This document shows, piece after piece, positions 33,571 to 41,303 of a DNA stretch of 64,000 bases. The number at the start of each line of letters is the position of its first letter. Positions within the stretch are counted from its first letter, which is position 1. The translations under genes and the position numbers were made by a program. The notes under the pieces are model-generated. The model was not told where the DNA came from. It saw only the letters and a list, made by a program, of their open reading frames with translations, and ran no database searches. The DNA comes from an uncultured Collinsella sp. (lineage in GTDB: Bacteria; Actinomycetota; Coriobacteriia; Coriobacteriales; Coriobacteriaceae): positions 1-64,000 of the forward strand of contig CAAESW010000001.1 in assembly GCA_900758845.1 (NCBI GenBank). Reading direction: 5' to 3'.

Positions 33571-33716
33571 ACCACTTGATAGAGGCGCGGGCACGAAGAG
33601 CCGCGGGCGAGCCGGCAGGCTTTGACCCCGTGGGGAGGCGAAACCCGCCGAACTGGGTTTTTCGGGCACGAACAACCTGGTGGGCCTGCGGGAAACACCC
33701 ACAGGACTGTCTGCAG
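33571..33716 (+). ncRNA. Lysine riboswitch aptamer
   Basis: The sequence follows the lysine riboswitch consensus in order: GATAGAGGCGCG at the start, an AAGAG block, GGGGAGGCGAAACCCGCCGAA in the middle (the latter part is the conserved GCCGAA), paired CTGGG/CCTGG arms, and ACAGGACTGTC at the end closing P1 with GATAG. It lies upstream of a LysA-DapA fusion gene, a fitting target. Bound lysine should reduce expression of the operon. Confidence 0.92.
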
Positions 33717-33727
33717 CAATGCGGGAG

Positions 33728-33795
33728 CGCTATCCGGACATTGGGTCCACGCTATGCGGATTCGATGCGCAGATGGCGCCGTCTGGATAGCGAGG
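33728..33795 (+). promoter_or_regulatory. Riboswitch expression platform near the ribosome site
   Basis: CGCTATCCGGAC (33728-33739) pairs with GTCTGGATAGCG (33781-33792, one wobble). The right arm runs into the GAGG ribosome site (33792-33795) of the lysA-dapA gene and no T-run follows. This suggests control by hiding or exposing the ribosome site, rather than by transcription termination. Confidence 0.55.
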
Positions 33796-33805
33796 TTTAC
33801 GGGAC

Positions 33806-36115
33806 ATGGCATTGACCCCCAACGAGGCATATGCGGCCAAGCAGCCGTTTGTGGACAAGGAGACACTCGAGCATATCGTCGAGCAGTTCCCCACGCCGTT
33901 TCATCTATACGACGAGGCGGGCATCCGCCGCAACATGCAAGAAGTGCGCGACGCCTTTGCATGGAACCCGGGCTTTAAGGAATACTTTGCCGTCAAGGCC
34001 AACCCCAACCCGGCGCTCATCTCCATTCTCAACGAATACGGCTGCGGCTGCGATTGCTCGAGCTATACCGAGCTCATGATCGCCCGCTCGCTGGGCATCA
34101 CGGGACACGACATCATGTTCTCTTCCAACGACACGCCGGCTGCCGACTTTGAGCTCGCCAACAAGCTGGGTGCCATCGTCAACTTTGACGACATCAGCCA
34201 CATCGAGTTCTTTGAGCGTGTTGCGGGGCCCATCCCCAAAACGGTCAGCTGCCGCTTTAATCCAGGCGGCCTGTTCCAACTCTCCAACGGCATCATGGAT
34301 AACCCCGGCGACTCCAAGTACGGCATGACCACCGAGCAGCTCTTCGAGGCGTTCCGCATGCTCAAGGCCAAGGGCGCCGAGGACTTTGGCATCCACGCAT
34401 TCCTTGCCAGCAACACCGTCACCAACGACTACTACCCCAAGCTCGCGCGCATCCTCTTTGAGCTTGCCGTGCGCCTGGAGCGCGAGACCGGCGCACATGT
34501 CGCCTTTATCAATCTGTCCGGCGGTGTGGGTATCCCCTACCTGCCCGAGCAGCAGGCCAACGACATTCACGCCATCGGTGAGGGCGTACACGCAGCCTAC
34601 GACGAGATTCTGGTCCCCGCCGGCATGGGCGATGTGGCGATCTGCACCGAGATGGGTCGCTTTATGATGGGCCCCTACGGCTGCCTGGTCACCAAGGCCA
34701 TCCACGAGAAGCAGATCTACAAGGACTATATCGGCGTGGACGCAAGCGCCGTCGATCTGATTCGTCCTGCCATGTATGGCGCCTACCACCACATTACGGT
34801 GATGGGCCAGCCGGGTGGCGACGACAAGACCACAGCGCCCGTCACGGACACCTACGACATCACGGGCAATCTGTGCGAGAACAACGACAAGTTCGCCATC
34901 GATCGCGAGCTGCCGCATATCGACATGGGCGACCTGCTTGTGATCCACGATACCGGCGCGCATGGCTACTCCATGGGCTACAACTACAATGGACGCCTGC
35001 GCTCCGCCGAGGTCCTGTTGCGCCCCGATGGCTCGGCCGACCTCATCCGCCGCGCCGAGCGCCCGGGCGATTACTTTGCCACGCTCGACGTGCTGCCGAG
35101 CGGCCGAGAGCTGCTGGCCAAGTCGCGCGCCGAAAGTGCCCGCCGTCGCGCCCAAGACGAGCGCCTGGCAGTCGCCGCCCAATGGAACAAACGCATCCAG
35201 ATCGCGGACGCGAAGGAGAAGAACATGGACATCCGCAATCTCGAGGGCTCAATCGTCGCCCTCGTCACGCCGTTTAAAAAGGATGGCAGTGTCGACTTTG
35301 ACGCACTCGAGCGCCTTATCGATTTCCACCTGCAAAACGGCACCGACGCCATCCTCACCCTGGGCACCACCGGCGAGAGCGCCACGATGACCGACGACGA
35401 GGACAACTCCGTCGTCGCCGCCGTGGTCAAGCATGTTGCAGGACGCGTCCCCGTCATTGCCGGCTCGGGCTCCAACTCCACGCAGACCATGCTCACCAAG
35501 TCGCTTACTTACCAGGGCTTGGGAGCCGACGGCCTGCTGCTCATTACCCCCTACTACAACAAGTCCAACGAAGAGGGTATCTATCAGCACTTTAAGACCG
35601 TCGCCGATGCCGTGGACATCCCCTGCATCCTGTACAACATCCCCGGCCGCTGCGGCTGCGGTATCAGCGAGCGCAACGTAGAGCGCCTGGCCGCGCACCC
35701 CAACATCATGGGTATTAAGGAGGCCTCGGGCAACGTCGCCTACGCGGCCAAGATCGCCCACCTGCTGTCAGACGACTTCCGCATGTACTCGGGCGAGGAC
35801 GCGCTTACCGTGCCGCTCATGAGCCTGGGCGCCTCGGGCACCATCAGCGTGTGGGCAGACGTGCAGCCGCAGCTCGTACATGACATGTGCCGTGCCTATT
35901 TGGACGGTGACGTGGCGCGTGCCCGCGATATCCAAATTGCCGGCCAGCCGCTCATCAATGCCCTCTTTAGTGAGGTCAACCCCATCCCCGTCAAAGAGGC
36001 GCTCGCCCAGATGGGTATGATCGAGGCAAACTACCGCATGCCGCTGTGCCCCATGGCAGACGACACGCGCTCTGCACTTACCGATGCTCTGAAGGGGGCT
36101 GGTCTGCTTGATTAA
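33806..36115 (+). CDS. Fused diaminopimelate decarboxylase and dihydrodipicolinate synthase
   Basis: One 769-residue chain joins two lysine pathway enzymes. Residues 1-460 form a LysA-like PLP decarboxylase (PLP lysine Lys64 in AVKANPNP; CGCDCSSYTELMIARSLG). Residues 474-769 form DapA (GTTGESAT; YYNKSNEEGIYQ; Schiff-base Lys638 in GIKEASGN). The join is a short charged stretch (NKRIQIADAKEK). An in-frame ATG at 35225 is preceded by AAGGAG six bases away, so DapA may also be made alone. No stop or shift separates them. Lysine riboswitch upstream; dapB overlaps the end by eight bases. Confidence 0.9.
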   Translation: MALTPNEAYAAKQPFVDKETLEHIVEQFPTPFHLYDEAGIRRNMQEVRDAFAWNPGFKEYFAVKANPNPALISILNEYGCGCDCSSYTELMIARSLGITGHDIMFSSNDTPAADFELANKLGAIVNFDDISHIEFFERVAGPIPKTVSCRFNPGGLFQLSNGIMDNPGDSKYGMTTEQLFEAFRMLKAKGAEDFGIHAFLASNTVTNDYYPKLARILFELAVRLERETGAHVAFINLSGGVGIPYLPEQQANDIHAIGEGVHAAYDEILVPAGMGDVAICTEMGRFMMGPYGCLVTKAIHEKQIYKDYIGVDASAVDLIRPAMYGAYHHITVMGQPGGDDKTTAPVTDTYDITGNLCENNDKFAIDRELPHIDMGDLLVIHDTGAHGYSMGYNYNGRLRSAEVLLRPDGSADLIRRAERPGDYFATLDVLPSGRELLAKSRAESARRRAQDERLAVAAQWNKRIQIADAKEKNMDIRNLEGSIVALVTPFKKDGSVDFDALERLIDFHLQNGTDAILTLGTTGESATMTDDEDNSVVAAVVKHVAGRVPVIAGSGSNSTQTMLTKSLTYQGLGADGLLLITPYYNKSNEEGIYQHFKTVADAVDIPCILYNIPGRCGCGISERNVERLAAHPNIMGIKEASGNVAYAAKIAHLLSDDFRMYSGEDALTVPLMSLGASGTISVWADVQPQLVHDMCRAYLDGDVARARDIQIAGQPLINALFSEVNPIPVKEALAQMGMIEANYRMPLCPMADDTRSALTDALKGAGLLD

Positions 36116-36848
36116 GACCGTCATTATGGGAACGGGCCGCATGGGCTCGCTCATCCGCACCACCGCCGAGGGCGTTGTCGACGCCGCCGGTCAACCCGTT
36201 TTTGATATCGTGGCCCAGATTGGCTTCGATTTGAGCAAGCTCGAGAACGCACCGGCTGCCGATGTGATTATCGACTTCTCGAACGTCGCGACCTTCGATG
36301 CCGTCGTCGCCTATGTCGAGCGCACGGGCGCGGCGTTGGTCTCGGGCACCACAGGCTACACCCCCGAGCAGATGGACCGTCTGCGCGAGCTGGGCCAGAA
36401 CACCCGCGTTATGCACTCGGGCAATTACTCCATCGGCATCGCAGCCCTGCGTCATCTAGTGGCCCAGGCCACGCGCGAGTTGCCCGGCTTTGACTGCGAA
36501 ATCGTCGAGACGCACCATAACCAAAAGGTCGACGCCCCCAGCGGTACCGCCAAGCTGCTGCTCGACGCCGTAGTCGAGGCCGAGCCCGAGACAGGCTACC
36601 ACCCCGTCTACGGACGCGAGGGCATGTGCGGCGCGCGCGATCCTAAGGAGATCGGCATGCACTCGCTGCGCGGTGGCACTGTCGCCGGCGTCCACGAAGT
36701 GAGTTTCTTTGGCCAGGACGAGGAGGTCACGCTCACCCACCGCGCCACGAGCCGTCAGATCTTCGTCAACGGCGCCCTGGCCGCCGCCCAGAAGCTCGTC
36801 ACCCGCGAACCCGGCTTCTATACGTTCGACCAGGTCATGTTTGCCTAA
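36108..36848 (+). CDS. dapB: 4-hydroxy-tetrahydrodipicolinate reductase
   Basis: NAD(P)H-dependent second enzyme of the lysine/DAP branch, acting on the DapA product. Nucleotide-binding VIMGTGRMGSLI at the N-terminus, GTTGYT, and the catalytic signature ETHHNQKVDAPSGTAKLLL (His pair and Lys) are all present. Length 246 residues, normal. It starts with TTG and overlaps the stop of the LysA-DapA gene by eight bases, so translation is coupled; the GGGGG-rich upstream part may assist. Confidence 0.95.
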   Translation: MIKTVIMGTGRMGSLIRTTAEGVVDAAGQPVFDIVAQIGFDLSKLENAPAADVIIDFSNVATFDAVVAYVERTGAALVSGTTGYTPEQMDRLRELGQNTRVMHSGNYSIGIAALRHLVAQATRELPGFDCEIVETHHNQKVDAPSGTAKLLLDAVVEAEPETGYHPVYGREGMCGARDPKEIGMHSLRGGTVAGVHEVSFFGQDEEVTLTHRATSRQIFVNGALAAAQKLVTREPGFYTFDQVMFA

Positions 36849-36887
36849 CCAGGTATCAACCGAATCCACCCAAAGGAGAGATAGCAA

Positions 36888-37607
36888 ATGAGCAACGCAG
36901 CCGAGATGGATGCCCAGGAGATTATCAACTACATCGCCACCGCGCCCAAAAAGACACCTGTCAAGCTGTACGTGCGCGAGAAGCCCGGCATGAAGGTTGC
37001 CTGGGGCGACGCACATGTCTACGGCGGCCGTCGCGGCAAGACCGTCTTTGGCGACTGGGATGAGCTCAAGGCCATCCTCGATGCCAATGCCGACTCCATC
37101 GACTACTACGATGTCGAGAATGACTGCCGCAACTCTGCCGTGCCCATGCTCGACCTCAAGGGCATCAACGCCCGCATCGAGCCGGGCGCGATCATCCGTG
37201 ACCGCGTCGAGATCGGCGATCGCGCCGTCATCATGATGGGCGCCATCATCAACATCGGCTCCGTCATTGGCGAAGGCTCCATGATTGATATGGGCGCCGT
37301 GCTGGGCGGCCGCGCCACCGTGGGCAAGAACTGCCACATCGGCGCCGGCACCGTGCTGGCAGGCGTTGTGGAGCCCGCCAGCGCCACGCCCGTCATCATC
37401 GAGGACGATGTCATGATCGGCGCCAACGCCGTGGTCCTGGAGGGCGTGCACGTAGGCAAGGGCGCTGTCGTTGCCGCCGGCGCTGTGTGCGTCGAGGATG
37501 TCCCCGCCGGCGCCGTCGTGGCCGGTGTCCCCGCCCGCGTCATCAAGATGCGCGATGAGAAGACCGACAGCAAGACCGGCCTGGAAGAGGGCTTACGTCA
37601 ACTTTAA
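36888..37607 (+). CDS. dapH: Tetrahydrodipicolinate N-acetyltransferase
   Basis: Uses acetyl-CoA to make N-acetyl-2-amino-6-oxopimelate, committing this organism to the acetylase branch of lysine synthesis. A 239-residue protein: N-terminal DapH-specific domain (to about residue 90), then a left-handed beta-helix of hexapeptide repeats ([33 protein letters not shown]) and the C-terminal [11 protein letters not shown]. Strong ribosome site AAAGGAGAG. It is the last gene of the riboswitch operon. This branch also needs an N-acetyl aminotransferase and deacetylase; candidates are at 41304 and 32240. Confidence 0.95.
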   Translation: MSNAAEMDAQEIINYIATAPKKTPVKLYVREKPGMKVAWGDAHVYGGRRGKTVFGDWDELKAILDANADSIDYYDVENDCRNSAVPMLDLKGINARIEPGAIIRDRVEIGDRAVIMMGAIINIGSVIGEGSMIDMGAVLGGRATVGKNCHIGAGTVLAGVVEPASATPVIIEDDVMIGANAVVLEGVHVGKGAVVAAGAVCVEDVPAGAVVAGVPARVIKMRDEKTDSKTGLEEGLRQL

Positions 37608-37612
37608 TAGTT

Positions 37613-37674
37613 ACGCGGTTTTGACAAACCGCGTTTTCGCTGACGTATGCCCAACCTGCGGCGCAATGTCAGCA
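37613..37674 (+). repeat. Hairpins after dapH, like an E2 site without E2
   Basis: CGCGGTTT (37614-37621) pairs with AAACCGCG (37626-37633), followed by TTTTCGCTGAC. The hairpin matches the one beside E2 at rnd and ettA, and TTTTCGCTGAC matches the far flank of E2 copy a. Between them no E2 core is present. A second stem, GCTGAC (37639-37644) with GTCAGC (37668-37673), follows. Confidence 0.5.
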
Positions 37675-37691
37675 ACCAAGCCGAAAACAAA

Positions 37692-37729
37692 AAAGGCCGA
37701 AGTCCCGAAGGGCTTCGGCCTTTGTTTTT
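37692..37729 (+). terminator. Terminator of the lysine operon
   Basis: AAAGGCCGAAG (37692-37702) pairs perfectly with CTTCGGCCTTT (37713-37723), followed by GTTTTT. Confidence 0.88.
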
Positions 37730-37749
37730 CTGCAACATCCAAGCACAGC

Positions 37750-38754
37750 TTATCGATTCTCAATACTTCCGATGTTCCTGAGCTCGATAGAGATGAGGCC
37801 GTTGGGTTCGTTGACGAACTCGATGTACTCGGAGTTCGAACCCATCTCGGCCGGGAAGCTGATCTCGATACCCGTGTCGGTACGGATCTTGTGATTGCGC
37901 ACGGCCGCGCGTTCGACCTGCTTGCGCTCCACGGGCACACGCTCAGGCACCTTCTCCTCGGTCAGTGCCGCGCGCACGCTCTCCTTGATGACCAGCTCGT
38001 CCTCAAAGACCTCATCGACGATATCCCAAGGGGGCAGTTCCTCGTCATCCTCAACTTTCTCGGCAACAGCAGCCTTAACCTTGGCGAGTGCTACAGCCGT
38101 GTTGGCACCGTGCTCCTCGGCGACTTCCTCGACCACACGCGTCACGGTGTCGATGACCTCCTTGCCCGATACCCCCGTGTCGCACTGCAGCAGGCCATCG
38201 GGAATGAGCATGCGATCCTCGCCGGCAATCTTGCGCTTCTTATCCACATAGCCGATCTCCATGGTGCTTGCACGCACGATTGCATAGCTCGGCACCTTTT
38301 GCGAGGGATTCGGCAGAATGGCGTAGTGGCGCGCAATGTCGTTGCGCACCTCGCCCTCTTCGCGACCTACCTCGTGCATAAAAGCCTGCTTGGAGCCCAG
38401 CAGCATCACGGCAAACCAGCGGGCATCCTCATCGTCATCAAAGTCCGCCACAAGCACGTCAGTGGACTCGGCTTTCTCGGCCTTGGTAAGTTCGGAAGAG
38501 ATGAACTCCGCAATCTGCTGAGACAGGTCCACGAACTCACGCTCACCAAAGAAATAGCCCTTGAGCTCGCCGCCGAATGCGGAGTTCTCGGCAAACGTGG
38601 CGCGTTTATTGTCGGCCGAGGTGCGTGCGCGGCGCAGATGCGTGGTCACGAAGTTGCGCACGGTACGGCTCTCGATATCGAGCTCTCGCTGGCTCATGAC
38701 GTTGACGGCAGAGTCAAAGTCCAGGATATGCAGAATCGCGTGATTGATTTTCAT
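37750..38754 (-). CDS. Nucleoid-associated protein, NdpA/YejK family
   Basis: A 334-residue protein matching the NdpA (YejK) family of nucleoid-associated proteins. It opens KINHAILHILDFDSA and has the long, conserved middle with YFFGEREFVDLSQQIAEFISSEL. The family binds DNA without a classical fold motif; function in chromosome organisation is inferred from Escherichia coli work. An acidic, helical C-terminal half (ELPPWDIVDEVFEDELV) precedes the end. Start at ATG 38754, with ACGGA nine bases before it; ATG 38763 is possible. It converges with dapH. Confidence 0.85.
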   Translation of the reverse strand: MKINHAILHILDFDSAVNVMSQRELDIESRTVRNFVTTHLRRARTSADNKRATFAENSAFGGELKGYFFGEREFVDLSQQIAEFISSELTKAEKAESTDVLVADFDDDEDARWFAVMLLGSKQAFMHEVGREEGEVRNDIARHYAILPNPSQKVPSYAIVRASTMEIGYVDKKRKIAGEDRMLIPDGLLQCDTGVSGKEVIDTVTRVVEEVAEEHGANTAVALAKVKAAVAEKVEDDEELPPWDIVDEVFEDELVIKESVRAALTEEKVPERVPVERKQVERAAVRNHKIRTDTGIEISFPAEMGSNSEYIEFVNEPNGLISIELRNIGSIENR

Positions 38755-38828
38755 ATACGGCATTCCGTTCTAGATCGATTTCGGCACGAATCAGTATAGC
38801 GGTCGAGCCCGCCCCAGGCGCTTCGAAG

Positions 38829-38862
38829 ATTGGTGCATCGGGGACAGGTTGCTTGCACCAAT
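38829..38862. repeat. Short REP-like repeat E4, copy a
   Basis: ATTGGTGCA (38829-38837) pairs with TGCACCAAT (38854-38862) around CGGGGACAGGTTGCT. It lies three bases past the stop of the lipase-like gene. A near-copy with the same direction is upstream of that gene (40057-40085). Confidence 0.6.
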
Positions 38863-38864
38863 GG

Positions 38865-40025
38865 TTAGCGCAGGAGCTCGGACTGCCAAGCCTCGAGCTG
38901 TTCTGCCAAACTCTTGCCTGCAGCGGGCATGTCGATCTGAGGTCGTTTGGGCAGCAGTGCGCATTTAAGGATTGCTACGATGGTCTGCGAGACAAAGCGT
39001 CGTGTATCCTCGTCAAAGCCTTGCGCAGCCTGGAGCATCACGGGCAGGCTCTCGCGCAGATTCCCAGCGATATCCGCAAACCGCTCAGCACCCGTAGCCT
39101 CAAACACGGAGAACAACGCATCTACAAAACGCTCGCGTTCGCTAGGCGACACTGCAAGCAACATCTCGCGAATGGAACCATCAACGTATCGAGCACCGGC
39201 AGACAGGCGCTCACAGTACACGAAGTCGTGACCATCAACCACCCAGCTAAAGGGATTGTGCTGCAGCAGGCTGAACTCGGTGCTCTCAACGATGGCATAG
39301 TCCTCCTGTGTCTCGAACATCATGCCAAAGATCGACGACCGAGGTAGCGTCTTGTCGATTCGACCGGAAAGATTGGCAAAGGCGTTGCCGTTCAGAAACT
39401 CCTCGACGAAGCCCGGACCATCATGGGAATACGCCCGTTCGATTCGCTCACGGGCGACATCGGAGCACATCGCCGCACCGTACACCGCAAGGTTTCCGCC
39501 CTTGGAATGACCTCCGCACAAAAGCGGCCCGTCAATCGCATCCGCCGCCTCGTCCACATAACGTGCCGCGGATTCCTGGGCCGGCACAGGACACCGGAAC
39601 GCCATGTTAAAGTCTTCTTTCCAGCCCACAATCGTACTATCGGTCCCCCGGAAGGAAAGATAACTAAACCCTGCCGGAAACCGGAACGCCATGGCTGCAA
39701 ACTGCTCTGTCGCCACCACATCGCTCACGACACGATAGCCGCAAACGTGCACGCCACGGTAGCGAGGACTTGCTGCCACGGCCTCCAGCAAGGCCCTGCT
39801 CCCCTCTGGGTCCCACAAGTCGTCAATCATGTCCCGGTAGCACTCGGCACGCAGCAGCTCGCGTACGTCTAGGCCCTGCCAGTTCGTCAGCTCCGCCATA
39901 TCACCCGGCAAACGCAAATAGGACAACCACGCAAAGACCAGGCTGTCCACCGCGCAGAACGGCCGCTCCTCAAACGGATCAAACGCCGTCTGGGCATAGG
40001 TCAAAAAATTAGGCGAATCCGACAT
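38865..40025 (-). CDS. Mbeg1-like lipase-fold protein (DUF2974)
   Basis: A 386-residue alpha/beta-hydrolase-like protein. The nucleophile elbow GGHSKGGNLAVYGA carries the expected serine, and FRGTDSTIVGWKEDF is the lid/acid region typical of class 3 lipase-like Mbeg1 proteins. A late His in VVDGHDFVY may complete the triad. Members are common in Firmicutes and Actinobacteria; substrates are unknown. No signal peptide is seen. The gene is flanked on both sides by the same short repeat (E4). Confidence 0.82.
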   Translation of the reverse strand: MSDSPNFLTYAQTAFDPFEERPFCAVDSLVFAWLSYLRLPGDMAELTNWQGLDVRELLRAECYRDMIDDLWDPEGSRALLEAVAASPRYRGVHVCGYRVVSDVVATEQFAAMAFRFPAGFSYLSFRGTDSTIVGWKEDFNMAFRCPVPAQESAARYVDEAADAIDGPLLCGGHSKGGNLAVYGAAMCSDVARERIERAYSHDGPGFVEEFLNGNAFANLSGRIDKTLPRSSIFGMMFETQEDYAIVESTEFSLLQHNPFSWVVDGHDFVYCERLSAGARYVDGSIREMLLAVSPSERERFVDALFSVFEATGAERFADIAGNLRESLPVMLQAAQGFDEDTRRFVSQTIVAILKCALLPKRPQIDMPAAGKSLAEQLEAWQSELLR

Positions 40026-40056
40026 GGCCCTCCCATCAACTATGGTGTATTGGGAT

Positions 40057-40085
40057 GGTGCATTGGGGTCAGGTTACTTTGCACC
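40057..40085. repeat. Short REP-like repeat E4, copy b
   Basis: GGTGCA (40057-40062) pairs with TGCACC (40080-40085) around TTGGGGTCAGGTTACTT. The sequence differs from copy a at a few positions only. It lies 32 bases upstream of the lipase-like gene. Confidence 0.6.
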
Positions 40086-40120
40086 AAAAGGCGCCCGGGC
40101 CGTGTGGACCCGGACGCCTT
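40086..40120 (-). terminator. Terminator of ldh
   Basis: On the minus strand AAGGCGTCCGGG pairs with CCCGGGCGCCTT (wobble allowed), followed by TTTT, 30 bases past the ldh stop. Confidence 0.78.
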
Positions 40121-40151
40121 CATTGTAGCTTTTCGCTCTAGCGAGCTTGAT

Positions 40152-41102
40152 TTAGCAGGAGAAATCGACGCTGTCGATGATGTCCTTGAGGGCCTTGGCG
40201 GAGACGGTGAGCTCATGCTGCTCGTCATCGTTCAGCGGCACGGGGACGCGGCAGACAACGCCGTCGCGGCCAACGACGGTCGGCATGGAGATGGCAAGAT
40301 CGGACAGGCCATACTCGCCCACCATGAGCGAAGAGACGGGCAGAACGGTCTGCTCATCGCGCATGACGGCGGTGCAGATGCGCTTGACGGCCATGGCGAC
40401 GCCATAGTAGGTGGCGTGCTTCTTCTCGATGATGGTGTAGGCGGAGTTCTTGACGTCCTCGGCGATGCGCTTCTCGGCAGCCTCATGCTCCAGATGGCCG
40501 TGAAGCTCGCAGAAGGTGTTCAGCGGAACGCCGGCAACCTGAGCGCTGGACCAAGCGACAAACTCGGAGTCACCGTGCTCACCCATGACGTAGGCCTGAA
40601 CGTCGCGCGGATCGACCTCGACGTGAGCGCCGAGCATCTGCTGCAGACGGCCGGTGTCGAGCACGGTGCCGGAGCCGATGACGTGACCCTCGGGCAGGCC
40701 GGACATCTTGATGGCGGCGTAGGTCAGAACGTCGACCGGGTTGGAAACGATTAGCAGAATGCCGTCGAAGCCGGACTTCTTAATCTCGGGGATAATGGAC
40801 TTAAAGATGTTGACGTTCTTGTTGACCAGGTCCAGGCGGGTCTCACCGGGCTTCTGGGCAGCGCCAGCGGTGACGACGATCATGGCGGCGTCGGCGACAT
40901 CGGAATAATCGCCGGCGTAGATCTTCATCGGCTCGGCAAACGTCATGCCGTGCGCGATATCCAGGGCCTCACCCTCGGCACGGTTCTTGTCCACGTCGAT
41001 GAGGACCATCTCGGAGAACAGACCACTCTGCATCAGCGCGAACGCCGAAGACGAACCGACGAAACCGCAGCCGACAATAGCGACCTTCTTCTCGTTAACC
41101 AT
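40152..41102 (-). CDS. ldh: L-lactate dehydrogenase
   Basis: NAD-dependent reduction of pyruvate to L-lactate. A 316-residue LDH/MDH family protein: NAD-binding VAIVGCGFVGSSSAFAL at the start, VTAGAAQKPGETRLDLVNKN, catalytic GEHGDSEF (His), and DTGRLQQMLG. The Gln in the AGAAQKPGETR mobile loop, rather than Arg at the key position, favours lactate over malate dehydrogenase. Start at ATG 41102 after GGGAG; a longer frame has no ribosome site. Single gene with own terminator. Confidence 0.95.
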   Translation of the reverse strand: MVNEKKVAIVGCGFVGSSSAFALMQSGLFSEMVLIDVDKNRAEGEALDIAHGMTFAEPMKIYAGDYSDVADAAMIVVTAGAAQKPGETRLDLVNKNVNIFKSIIPEIKKSGFDGILLIVSNPVDVLTYAAIKMSGLPEGHVIGSGTVLDTGRLQQMLGAHVEVDPRDVQAYVMGEHGDSEFVAWSSAQVAGVPLNTFCELHGHLEHEAAEKRIAEDVKNSAYTIIEKKHATYYGVAMAVKRICTAVMRDEQTVLPVSSLMVGEYGLSDLAISMPTVVGRDGVVCRVPVPLNDDEQHELTVSAKALKDIIDSVDFSC

Positions 41103-41303
41103 TAGAAACTCCCATCTCTCTCCACAAACAAGCCGCCCGGGAACGACCCGAGCGGCTTGCCGTAATCCCAATACATCCAATCGGGACTTTGATTATGCTC
41201 CTATTCGCAGCCAAAAATCGACCGTTTACCGAAATTGTTTGCAGAATTCGTAAAATAACTGCACGAAATCGGTTTCGAGCTATTGACGTGTCGAAATAGG
41301 TCT

